NCBI GenBank assembly: GCA_052034295.1
Contig: JBPOIS010000065.1
Coordinates: 1-7,607, forward strand
Direction of reading: 5' to 3'
DNA: 7,607 nucleotides
DNA from: JBPOIS01 sp052034295
GTDB lineage: Bacteria; Pseudomonadota; Gammaproteobacteria; Pseudomonadales; Moraxellaceae
Positions 1 through 5,131 of the stretch are shown one piece after another (the stretch's first letter is position 1; the number at the start of each line of letters is the position of its first letter). The notes below the pieces were generated by a model. It made no database searches. It saw only the letters and a list, made by a program, of their open reading frames with translations, and was not told the DNA's origin. The position numbers were made by a program, and so were the translations under genes.

Positions 1-175
1 TGAGTGAGTCGGTGAGCATGGCCGGGTCACAGCGACGTACCAACTGCTCAGCGAGCACACGGGAGGTATAGGGCAACGTGTCGTAGCTGCCGGGCTGGAT
101 GTCTTCGACGGCCTGGCGCACGTCAAAATAATCCAGATCGGTGCCGGGCAGGGCTTTGCGGTATTGGGTGTTCAT
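1..175 (-). CDS. acnD: Fe/S-dependent 2-methylisocitrate dehydratase AcnD, N-terminal fragment
   Basis: Only the first 58 codons are in the window; the gene runs off the left edge. The translation begins MNTQYRKALPGTDLDYFD and continues through an LPYTSRVLAEQLVRRCDPA segment. I recognise this as the characteristic start of AcnD, the aconitase-like enzyme that works with PrpF to dehydrate 2-methylcitrate when propionyl-CoA is broken down through the 2-methylcitrate cycle in the cytosol. The 4Fe-4S ligands and active site lie outside the window. The ATG at 175 is preceded by a weak GGA ribosome-binding site six bases away. In many genomes acnD follows prpB and prpC; here it is the first gene on its strand, divergent from ygfZ, with a plausible promoter of its own. 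Other aconitases (AcnA, AcnB) start differently, so the assignment is fairly firm despite the short fragment. Confidence 0.88.
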   Translation of the reverse strand, partial: MNTQYRKALPGTDLDYFDVRQAVEDIQPGSYDTLPYTSRVLAEQLVRRCDPAMLTDSL

Positions 176-257
176 GGCGGATCCGTCGTGCTGTCGGTGC
201 CCTGCTTCAGGGTCCAGCCGGTGACTGGCCAGGGCACGGGTGATTGGGATGCGCCGT

Positions 258-287
258 ATTGTACGCGCCCGGCAATCCATTTCCCAA
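258..287 (-). promoter_or_regulatory. Candidate sigma-70 promoter for acnD
   Basis: Read on the minus strand, TTGGGA (287-282) and TACAAT (263-258) are 18 bases apart, matching the -35 and -10 consensus at four and five of six positions. Transcription would start near 251 and leave an untranslated leader of about 75 bases. The AT-rich block lies just upstream, where an UP element would sit. Found by eye only; no expression evidence. Confidence 0.4.
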
Positions 288-345
288 ATCTTTTATATTT
301 CATATATTTATGTAAAAAAATGATGTTTTTTGCCAATTTTTCACT
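284..345. other. AT-rich block in the acnD/ygfZ divergent region
   Basis: About 60 bases made almost entirely of A and T, including A7-TGATG-T6 at 314-331, stand out sharply from the GC-rich surroundings. The block lies between the divergent acnD and ygfZ starts, so it may be a bent or UP-type promoter element or a regulator site. I could not pick a convincing plus-strand promoter for ygfZ inside it, and I see no gene in the rest of 176-450. Confidence 0.4.
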
Positions 346-450
346 GCTTCGGCCAAGCGCAGCGGGGATTTTTTTGCAGATTCGCACTGGAGTCTGCGGG
401 CGCAGCTTTTTAAACTGCCCGGCACACAGACACCGTCGAGAGGGGCTTTC

Positions 451-1185
451 ATGTCAATGACCGGACAGTTTGCAGCACTGACGCTGAGTGGCGCCGATGC
501 CGAAAAATTCCTGCAGGGTCAGGTGACGGTGGATGTGCGCGACCTGAGCCTTGAAGGCCAGCGGGTGTACACGGCCATCTGTGACCTGAAGGGCCGGGTG
601 CAGTTTGGGCTGTGGCTGACCCGCCGCAGTGCCGACAGCTTTGAGCTGATCTGCAGCATGGACCAGCTGGCCGCGCTGCAGGCACACCTGAAAAAATACG
701 GGGCGTTTTCACGCATCAGCACCTCGGTGCCCGAACCCCTGCACCCACTGGTGCTGGTGGATCAACTGGCCGACTTTGGCCGCGAGGACACCGCCCAGTG
801 GCAGGACTGGCAATTGCAGATGGTGCAGCAGGGTCAGGCATGGATCACCGCGCAGACTGCCGGGCTTTTTCAGCCCCAGGAGCTGCGCCTGCACCAGCGC
901 GGCGGTGTGGACTACGACAAGGGCTGTTATCTGGGTCAGGAAGTGGTGGCGCGGCTGTGGTTCAAGGCCCAGCCCAAACAATGGCTGCACCGGGTCCAGG
1001 GCCAGGGGCCGGTGCCGATGGCCGGCGACTTCATGGCTGAGCATGTCCAGGTGGTCAATGCGGTGAGCACGGCAGACGGCTTTGAGGCCCTGGTGATTGC
1101 CCGGCCCGATGCCCTGTCCAGCGCCGGGCTGCTGGTGCTGCCACTGCCCGAGGGGCTCAATGGGTCGGTGGGCCGTCTGACCTGA
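451..1185 (+). CDS. ygfZ: YgfZ-type folate-binding protein (Fe-S enzyme maintenance)
   Basis: A 244-residue GcvT-like protein of the YgfZ/COG0354 family. The diagnostic motif KGCYLGQE is at residues 157-164, with the invariant cysteine at 159. The N-terminal FLQGQVTVD (20-28) is the usual first GcvT-fold segment. In E. coli, YgfZ binds tetrahydrofolate and sustains certain Fe-S enzymes such as the tRNA-modifying MiaB, acting in the cytosol. E. coli YgfZ is about 326 residues, so this is a short form, reduced mainly in the C-terminal part. The start is set by AGAGGGG (439-445), five bases before the ATG; a second in-frame ATG at 457 is less well placed. It is divergent from acnD, itself an Fe-S enzyme. 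Its last 29 bases overlap the 3' end of the convergent hydrolase gene, with no terminator between them. Confidence 0.9.
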   Translation: MSMTGQFAALTLSGADAEKFLQGQVTVDVRDLSLEGQRVYTAICDLKGRVQFGLWLTRRSADSFELICSMDQLAALQAHLKKYGAFSRISTSVPEPLHPLVLVDQLADFGREDTAQWQDWQLQMVQQGQAWITAQTAGLFQPQELRLHQRGGVDYDKGCYLGQEVVARLWFKAQPKQWLHRVQGQGPVPMAGDFMAEHVQVVNAVSTADGFEALVIARPDALSSAGLLVLPLPEGLNGSVGRLT

Positions 1186-1876
1186 GGGCCTCAAGCCGGC
1201 GCAAAAATCCTTCCACCACCTCACGCCACACCCGGGCATCGGTGCGCTCGGGGTGGGTGGACGACAGCCCGACATGCGACACCCCGCGCGGCAGTTCAAT
1301 GTTGCGAATCCGGGTGGCGGGATGGGCGGCACGAATCGGGTTGGACAGGCGGTGCCGATCGGTACCCAGCACATCGCCATGGGCATACACATGCACGGCT
1401 TCGGCCACATTGGCAGGGATTTTCCGGGGTTCAAAACCCCACTGGGCCGGGTACCAGCGCCCCAGCCCACCCGCAGCCACCATCCACAGCAGGCGCACCG
1501 GCACCTGTGCCGCCGCCAGCGCCCGTGCCAGCCGCAGGGCCATGAAGCCCCCCTGACTGAACCCGAACAGCACCACCGCCTGTCCACGCCGGTGGGCGGC
1601 CTGTGCGTCAGCAACCAGCGCCGACAGCGGGTGGTGATGGCTGTACAGCTGCACCTGCAGGCCACCTTCACGGCGCAGCCGGGTCAGCCAGTGCCGGTCC
1701 ATGTGGGCGCCCGCCGCCAGCCCATGCAACAGGGCCACCCAGGGCTGCCCTGCGGTCACGGCTGATCCAGTGTCCTGCCAGTGGCCGGGACGGCATGACA
1801 GCGCACGCTGTACCTGCCAGTCCAAAAACCGGGCCTGCAGCCGAGGTACCGGTGGGCGGGTCAACAACCATTTCAC
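1157..1876 (-). CDS. Alpha/beta-fold hydrolase, substrate unknown
   Basis: A 239-residue single-domain alpha/beta hydrolase. HG at 51-52 after a hydrophobic strand is the likely oxyanion-hole turn. GFSQGG at 105-110 is the nucleophile elbow, with Ser107 as nucleophile. Asp168 in AHGDVLGT and His201 in VSHVGLS are in the expected order and spacing to complete the triad. No signal peptide is visible, so a cytosolic enzyme is likely. The family covers esterases, lipases and thioesterases; the GFSQGG elbow resembles the carboxylesterase/phospholipase group, but the substrate cannot be read from sequence. The start is a GTG at 1876, supported by AGGG seven bases upstream. The 3' end overlaps that of ygfZ by 29 bases on the opposite strand. 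It lies downstream of the ydcH terminator, and I found no clear promoter, so read-through or a hidden promoter must drive it. Confidence 0.8.
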   Translation of the reverse strand: MKWLLTRPPVPRLQARFLDWQVQRALSCRPGHWQDTGSAVTAGQPWVALLHGLAAGAHMDRHWLTRLRREGGLQVQLYSHHHPLSALVADAQAAHRRGQAVVLFGFSQGGFMALRLARALAAAQVPVRLLWMVAAGGLGRWYPAQWGFEPRKIPANVAEAVHVYAHGDVLGTDRHRLSNPIRAAHPATRIRNIELPRGVSHVGLSSTHPERTDARVWREVVEGFLRRLEALRSDGPPTH

Positions 1877-1929
1877 GGGATAGCCCTGTGTGGTAGGGGG
1901 GGACCCACAGCCTAAAAAAATTTTTCTCC

Positions 1930-1956
1930 AAAAAAAGACCAGCCCGCAGGCTGGTC
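1930..1956 (-). terminator. Rho-independent terminator after ydcH
   Basis: On the minus strand a perfect 8-bp stem GACCAGCC/GGCTGGTC (1956-1949 with 1944-1937) closes a 4-base loop and is followed by seven T (1936-1930). It starts 22 bases past the ydcH stop, so it ends that transcript and separates it from the hydrolase gene. Confidence 0.9.
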
Positions 1957-1978
1957 CGATCTGCGATCCCCAGGGGAA

Positions 1979-2227
1979 TCAGTCCTGACGGGCTTTGACC
2001 ATGATCTGGTACAGCTCATCCTTCAGGCGCACCCGCTTGGTTTTCAGCGCTTCGAAGAAATCATCCGACACGTTGATGTCGTTGCCTTCGATGCCGTGGA
2101 TCTGGTGGGTCACATCATGGTACTCATCGAACAGGCGGCTGAAGTGGCCGTCGTTTTGCTTGAGCGTCTGGATGGTGTCGCGGAATTCGGGGAAGTCGTG
2201 GGCAAAATCATGCTTGTCAACTTGCAT
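1979..2227 (-). CDS. YdcH/DUF465 family small helical protein
   Basis: An 82-residue, highly charged and probably all-helical protein without a signal peptide. The segment HFSRLFDEYHDVTHQIHGIE (about 28-47), followed by LKTKRVRLKDELYQIM near the C-terminus, matches the YdcH/DUF465 pattern of two helices forming a hairpin. Length is normal for the family (about 70-85). The cellular role of these proteins is not established. The start is unambiguous: AAGGAG (2239-2234 on the minus strand) lies six bases before the ATG. A strong terminator follows the stop. The mpg gene lies 99 bases upstream on the same strand, with dyad sequences in the gap, so the two may be partly co-transcribed; I see no consensus promoter in the gap. 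Confidence 0.85.
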   Translation of the reverse strand: MQVDKHDFAHDFPEFRDTIQTLKQNDGHFSRLFDEYHDVTHQIHGIEGNDINVSDDFFEALKTKRVRLKDELYQIMVKARQD

Positions 2228-2258
2228 TACAGGCTCCTTGTGAAGGTGACGTTTAAAA

Positions 2259-2309
2259 AACCCTATGGCTTAACCATACGCCTTTTTTCCCTATTTTTGC
2301 TAGGGGTTT
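2259..2309 (-). repeat. Tandem dyads, possible weak terminator or attenuator between mpg and ydcH
   Basis: Three short pairing elements are seen here. CCCTA/TAGGG (2289-2293 with 2301-2305) encloses seven bases. TATGG/CCATA (2264-2268 with 2274-2278) encloses five. A second CCCTA (2261-2265), read on the minus strand as TAGGG followed by six T, could instead pair with the distal CCCTA. On the minus strand the elements lie 3' of mpg and 5' of ydcH. The layout allows a weak mpg terminator, or alternative pairings like an attenuator. The stems are only five pairs and AT-containing, so a function is uncertain. Confidence 0.3.
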
Positions 2310-2326
2310 CATGGCCTGTCGGTTCA

Positions 2327-2920
2327 CTATTTTTTGGACAAGGAAGGGTGATCCGCCCATATATAGCGCAGCAGCCAGCCACTGGCTTCACCGGCATAGG
2401 CAATGCCGATGCGCGGACGCACCTGCACCACAGGCCGACAGCCATCCTGCTCCACCCAGAGGCCTGATGCCGGTTCGATTGGCAGGGTGTTCAGGGCGCG
2501 GGTGATCGCCAGCGCCTTGGTCAGTTTGGCCGGACCTGCACAGCGGCGCAGATCTTCCCCCTCCACAAAAGCCGCCCGGATCAGCACCGCCTCAGGCTCC
2601 CCTTCGACGTGGGTGACCAGATTGAGCATGTCATGGATGCCATAGGTGAAATACACATAAAAAATCCCGCCCCGGGCAAACATCGGCTCGGTCCGTGCCG
2701 TGCGCCGGCGCAGGTGGGCGTGTGAAGCTGGATCCACTGCACCGATGTAGGCCTCGGTCTCGCTGATCCGTGCACGCACGACCCGGCCGTCCGCCAGCTG
2801 ACGGCACAGCAGGCAGCCGATCAGGTCTGCGGCCACCACCACGGTGGGCCGGGCAAACCACTCGGGCGGCAGCACCGTGGCGGGGGGATGGGTGAGCGAA
2901 GCAAGCGGATCAACAGGCAT
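2327..2920 (-). CDS. mpg: 3-methyladenine DNA glycosylase, Mpg/AAG family
   Basis: A monofunctional base-excision-repair glycosylase that removes alkylated purines such as 3-methyladenine. It has 197 residues from the chosen ATG, a usual bacterial length. Alignment by eye to human AAG places the catalytic Glu125 at Glu56 and Tyr127 at Tyr58 (motif SETEAYIG). His136 corresponds to His67, Tyr159 to Tyr90 and Asn169 to Asn100 (YVYFTYGIHDMLN). Arg115 in VLIRA matches Arg182, and GPAKLTKALAI (129-139) is the conserved GPxKL block. All key residues are present, so the enzyme should be active. A TTG two codons upstream (2926) could also start the protein; a GAG lies four bases before it and ten before the ATG, and an in-frame stop lies just beyond. 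It is divergent from mutM, another DNA glycosylase. Confidence 0.93.
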   Translation of the reverse strand: MPVDPLASLTHPPATVLPPEWFARPTVVVAADLIGCLLCRQLADGRVVRARISETEAYIGAVDPASHAHLRRRTARTEPMFARGGIFYVYFTYGIHDMLNLVTHVEGEPEAVLIRAAFVEGEDLRRCAGPAKLTKALAITRALNTLPIEPASGLWVEQDGCRPVVQVRPRIGIAYAGEASGWLLRYIWADHPSLSKK

Positions 2921-2958
2921 GGTCAAAGGGCTCGGCCGGATTCAGTGGGTACAGGGCT

Positions 2959-2970
2959 ATCCTGCAGGAT
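2959..2970. repeat. 12-bp perfect palindrome in the mpg/mutM divergent region
   Basis: ATCCTGCAGGAT is a perfect palindrome with no spacer, centred about 45 bases upstream of the mpg start. It could be an operator half-site pair or chance; it resembles no binding site I can name. The rest of 2921-3186 shows no gene that I can support. Confidence 0.35.
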
Positions 2971-3127
2971 CAGCGCGGTCCGCACTGTTGTGTCCCTGCA
3001 AACCCGCTGGGGCATTGGGTGAACTGGGGGCTGGCCTCGAAGGCTGTACGGGCGATGTGAAAAAGCCCGGAATACGGTTCGACCCGGAACACAGCCACCG
3101 GCCCGCGCCCGTTGCGGTTTTTCACCC

Positions 3128-3156
3128 TTGAAAAATCCTGCGCCGGTCAGCATACA
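3128..3156 (+). promoter_or_regulatory. Candidate promoter for mutM
   Basis: TTGAAA (3128-3133) is a five-of-six match to the -35 consensus and lies 17 bases before CATACA (3151-3156), a weak -10 with three matches. Transcription would start near 3163, about 24 bases before the mutM ATG. The weak -10 makes this tentative. Confidence 0.3.
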
Positions 3157-3166
3157 GGCAGCCTGT
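3154..3166. repeat. 13-bp perfect dyad at the mutM promoter and leader
   Basis: ACAGGC-A-GCCTGT is a perfect 6+1+6 inverted repeat. It overlaps the candidate -10 and start point of mutM and ends 20 bases before the ATG. The position suits an operator; a one-base loop is too small for the full stem to form well in RNA. No known regulator consensus is recognised. Confidence 0.4.
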
Positions 3167-3186
3167 CCCCACCCTACGGATGGCCC

Positions 3187-4020
3187 ATGCCCGAACTGCC
3201 CGAAGTCGAAACCACCCGCCGCAGCCTGCTGCCCCTGCTGGACCGTACCGTACAGGCCATCGAGGTCCGACAGCCGCGCCTGCGCTGGCCCGTGCCGGAG
3301 GACCTGCAGCGTCTGCAGGGCCAGACCCTGCAGGCCCTGGATCGCCGGGCCAAATACCTGCTGGCCCGCTTCGGACAGGACACCCTGCTGATGCACCTGG
3401 GCATGTCCGGCAGCTTCCGGCTGGTGCCTGCGGATGCCCCCTGGCGCAAGCACGACCACGTCAGCCTGATGCTGGGCGAGCAGGCGCTGCGCTACCACGA
3501 CCCGCGCCGATTTGGCTGCCTGCTGTGGACCGCCAGCGATGGCAGCCATCCGCTGCTGGACCACCTCGGACCCGAACCGCTCAGCGCCGGGTTTCACCCC
3601 GAGGGCCTGTACCAGCAGCTACAGCGCACCCGCCGTGCGGTCAAGGTGGTGCTGATGGACAACGCCGTGGTGGTCGGCGTGGGCAACATCTACGCCACCG
3701 AAGCCCTGTTCCAGGCGGGCATCCACCCGGCCACGCCCGCCCACCTCATCACCCGGGCACAGGCCGACGTGCTGGTGCAGCACATCCGCCGCATCCTGCA
3801 GCAGGCCATTGACCTGGGGGGCTCGACCCTGCGGGATTTCGTCGATGCGCAGGGCGAAACCGGGTATTTTCAGCAGACCCTGTGGGCCTATGGCCGGGCT
3901 GGCGAGCCGTGCCGCCAGTGCCAGACCCCGGTGCAGACCCTGCGACTGGGCCAACGGGCCAGCGCCTTCTGTCCAAAATGCCAGCCACCTCACAAAACCA
4001 TGGCCAATGCGGCGTTTTGA
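3187..4020 (+). CDS. mutM: Formamidopyrimidine-DNA glycosylase (Fpg/MutM)
   Basis: A bifunctional glycosylase/AP lyase that excises 8-oxoguanine and formamidopyrimidines and cuts the strand by beta,delta-elimination. The ATG at 3187 must be the true start. It gives MPELPEVET, and Pro2, exposed after Met removal, is the catalytic nucleophile; an upstream in-frame TTG at 3112 would bury it. Other landmarks are Glu3, Lys56 in RRAKYLL and the helix-two-turn-helix VVGVGNIYATEALFQAGIHP (162-181) with Asn167. A C-terminal zinc finger CX2CX16CX2C uses Cys242, 245, 262 and 265, with the conserved GQRA Arg257 inside it. Length is 277 residues against 269 in E. coli, and all key residues are intact. A GGA six bases before the ATG is a weak ribosome-binding site. 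The next gene follows after 63 bases on the same strand. Confidence 0.97.
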   Translation: MPELPEVETTRRSLLPLLDRTVQAIEVRQPRLRWPVPEDLQRLQGQTLQALDRRAKYLLARFGQDTLLMHLGMSGSFRLVPADAPWRKHDHVSLMLGEQALRYHDPRRFGCLLWTASDGSHPLLDHLGPEPLSAGFHPEGLYQQLQRTRRAVKVVLMDNAVVVGVGNIYATEALFQAGIHPATPAHLITRAQADVLVQHIRRILQQAIDLGGSTLRDFVDAQGETGYFQQTLWAYGRAGEPCRQCQTPVQTLRLGQRASAFCPKCQPPHKTMANAAF

Positions 4021-4021
4021 C

Positions 4022-4051
4022 TTGAATTCAGGCGCTGCAGCAGGTTACATT
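4022..4051 (+). promoter_or_regulatory. Candidate promoter for the small exported protein gene
   Basis: TTGAAT (4022-4027) and TACATT (4046-4051) are 18 bases apart, each matching consensus at four of six positions, immediately after the mutM stop. Transcription would begin near 4058, just before the AAGGA at 4067-4071. Weak; co-transcription with mutM is an alternative. Confidence 0.3.
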
Positions 4052-4083
4052 CTCAGCAAATAACTCAAGGATCACCGTGTACC

Positions 4084-4497
4084 ATGTCTCGACGGATCGC
4101 TTCAGCCCTGGCCCTGAGTGCCTTGCTGTCCCTGGGCGCCACGGCCCAGGCCGCTCAGGAAATCATGAATGATGAACTGGACAACCGTCCCAGCGCAGGC
4201 GCTGCGGTGGCGGACAGCACCATTGCCCGTCCGCTGATGCTGGCAGGCACGGTGGGTGGTGCTGCCCTGTTTGTGGCTTCCCTGCCGTTCAGCATTCTGG
4301 GCGGCAAGGTCAAGGAAGCCGCCGACACCCTGGTGGTGGGTCCGGCCCGCGCCACGTTCACCCGCTGTCTGGGCTGCACCAGCGTGCAGGACCAGCGCAA
4401 GCACGAAAATGAATACGCCCTGCCGGCCGAAACAGTCGAAGCTGCCCCGGCCATGGCCCCTGCTCCCCAGGACGATCAGGCTGCAGCCCGCCCCTGA
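4084..4497 (+). CDS. Small exported protein of unknown function with a CxxC motif
   Basis: 137 residues. Residues 1-23 form a typical Sec signal peptide: SRR at the N-terminus, a Leu/Ala core, and cleavage after ATAQA. A hydrophobic stretch at about 50-72 (PLMLAGTVGGAALFVASLPF) could cross the inner membrane. It is followed by GGKVKEAADTLVVGPARATF and then TRCLGCTSVQ with Cys95 and Cys98. The tail (114-137) is rich in Ala, Pro and Glu and probably disordered. From memory, the ARP...GG...AADTLVVGPARATFTR pattern recurs in short Pseudomonadales proteins, sometimes labelled multidrug transporter without basis; I would not use that name. Function is unknown. The CxxC could bind metal or haem, or form a disulfide in the periplasm. 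The start is supported by AAGGA (4067-4071), though 12 bases away. A terminator follows at 4516, so it ends this transcript. Confidence 0.75.
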   Translation: MSRRIASALALSALLSLGATAQAAQEIMNDELDNRPSAGAAVADSTIARPLMLAGTVGGAALFVASLPFSILGGKVKEAADTLVVGPARATFTRCLGCTSVQDQRKHENEYALPAETVEAAPAMAPAPQDDQAAARP

Positions 4498-4515
4498 TGC
4501 ACATGGCACTGAACC

Positions 4516-4539
4516 AAGCCCGCCCCTGTGCGGGCTTTT
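4516..4539 (+). terminator. Rho-independent terminator after the exported protein gene
   Basis: AAGCCCGC (4516-4523) and GCGGGCTT (4530-4537) form a perfect 8-bp GC-rich stem with a 6-base loop, running into TTTTGTTTG. It lies 19 bases after the stop codon. It sits between convergent genes and may also slow transcription arriving from mscL, although the minus-strand T-tract is poor. Confidence 0.85.
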
Positions 4540-4557
4540 GTTTGACCGGGCCTGTCC

Positions 4558-5001
4558 TCAGCCGCGCTTGCGCAGTTCGTCGCGGATTTCCTTGAGCAGC
4601 ACGATGTCGGCTGGATCAGCGGCAGGCGCGGCCGGGGCGGGCGCGGCTTCTTCGCGGCGGCGCAGGTTGTTGATGGCCTTGACCATGGCAAAGATCACCA
4701 GTGCCAGCAGCACAAAATTGATCAGCACCGTCAAAAACTGCCCATAGGCCAGCATCGACACCCCGGCGTCTTTCAGGGCCGCGTAGGTGTTGGCGGTGCC
4801 TGCCGGGACCTCGCCCAGTACCACATAATAATTGGAAAAATCCACATCACCGCCCAGGATCATTGACACCAGCGGCATCACCACATCCTTCACCAGCGAA
4901 TCGACGATCTTGCCAAAGGCCCCGCCGATGATCACCCCGACGGCCAGATCCATCACATTGCCCTTCAGGGCAAATTCCTTGAATTCCTGCACCATGCCCA
5001 T
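4558..5001 (-). CDS. mscL: Large-conductance mechanosensitive channel MscL
   Basis: A homopentameric inner-membrane channel that opens under membrane tension and releases solutes on hypo-osmotic shock. 147 residues against 136 in E. coli. The N-terminal amphipathic helix QEFKEFALKGN is followed by TM1 (about 16-45, DLAVGVIIGGAFGKIVDSLV), holding the pore-lining Gly22 and neighbours at the same numbers as in E. coli. A periplasmic loop (about 50-85) precedes TM2 (about 86-112, LTVLINFVLLALVIFAMVK). An Ala/Pro linker (119-131) leads to the cytoplasmic bundle helix DIVLLKEIRDELRKRG. The ATG at 5001 is chosen because AGGAG (5013-5009) is seven bases upstream. The ATG at 4995 is less well spaced, and frames extending to 5124 would run across the typA terminator. 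It is a single-gene unit; it converges on the exported protein gene. Confidence 0.96.
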   Translation of the reverse strand: MGMVQEFKEFALKGNVMDLAVGVIIGGAFGKIVDSLVKDVVMPLVSMILGGDVDFSNYYVVLGEVPAGTANTYAALKDAGVSMLAYGQFLTVLINFVLLALVIFAMVKAINNLRRREEAAPAPAAPAADPADIVLLKEIRDELRKRG

Positions 5002-5035
5002 GGCCGGGCTCCTGTGTTGACCCATGAAAGTGCCC

Positions 5036-5041
5036 ATGATA
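5036..5041 (-). promoter_or_regulatory. Candidate -10 box for mscL
   Basis: Minus-strand TATCAT (5041-5036) matches the -10 consensus at five of six positions and would give a leader of about 28 bases. No recognisable -35 lies at 16-18 bases, so it is only a candidate. A separate promoter is expected, because the typA terminator lies just upstream. Confidence 0.35.
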
Positions 5042-5090
5042 GCCGCTAAAACCCCAAATGGACGAAGCCAGTCTTCAGGTTTTTTCCATG

Positions 5091-5114
5091 AAAAAAGCCC
5101 CCGGCTGGGGGCTT
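5091..5114 (-). terminator. Rho-independent terminator after typA
   Basis: On the minus strand AAGCCCCC (5114-5107) pairs with GGGGGCTT (5102-5095) around a 4-base loop and ends in six T (5096-5091). It begins 17 bases past the typA stop and separates typA from mscL. Confidence 0.92.
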
Positions 5115-5131
5115 TCTCCATCACGGCACGT

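Noticed and set aside
164..460. Small open frames on both strands in the acnD/ygfZ intergenic region
   Set aside because: No ribosome-binding site or protein-like composition. They overlap the acnD start, the candidate promoter and the AT-rich block.
709..1671. A 320-codon open frame on the minus strand spanning ygfZ and part of the hydrolase
   Set aside because: It covers two well-supported genes in shadow frames, its composition is extreme (runs of Arg, Cys and Trp), and no family pattern is seen.
1877..1929. G7 run and short CTGTG/CACAG pairing just upstream of the hydrolase start
   Set aside because: Only five pairs around a long loop, with no T-tract. It is not convincing as a regulator or terminator.
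3112..3186. An N-terminal extension of MutM from a TTG at 3112
   Set aside because: MutM needs Pro2 as its nucleophile; an extension of 25 residues would inactivate it. MPELPEVE is the invariant family start.
2923..3597. A 224-codon minus-strand open frame across the 5' half of mutM and the mpg/mutM gap
   Set aside because: It is antisense to mutM and low in complexity (Gln, Gly, Ala), and it would place coding sequence over the shared promoter region.
5002..5124. An N-terminal extension of MscL up to 5124
   Set aside because: It would be encoded across the typA terminator hairpin and add residues absent from the family. AGGAG is correctly placed for the start at 5001.
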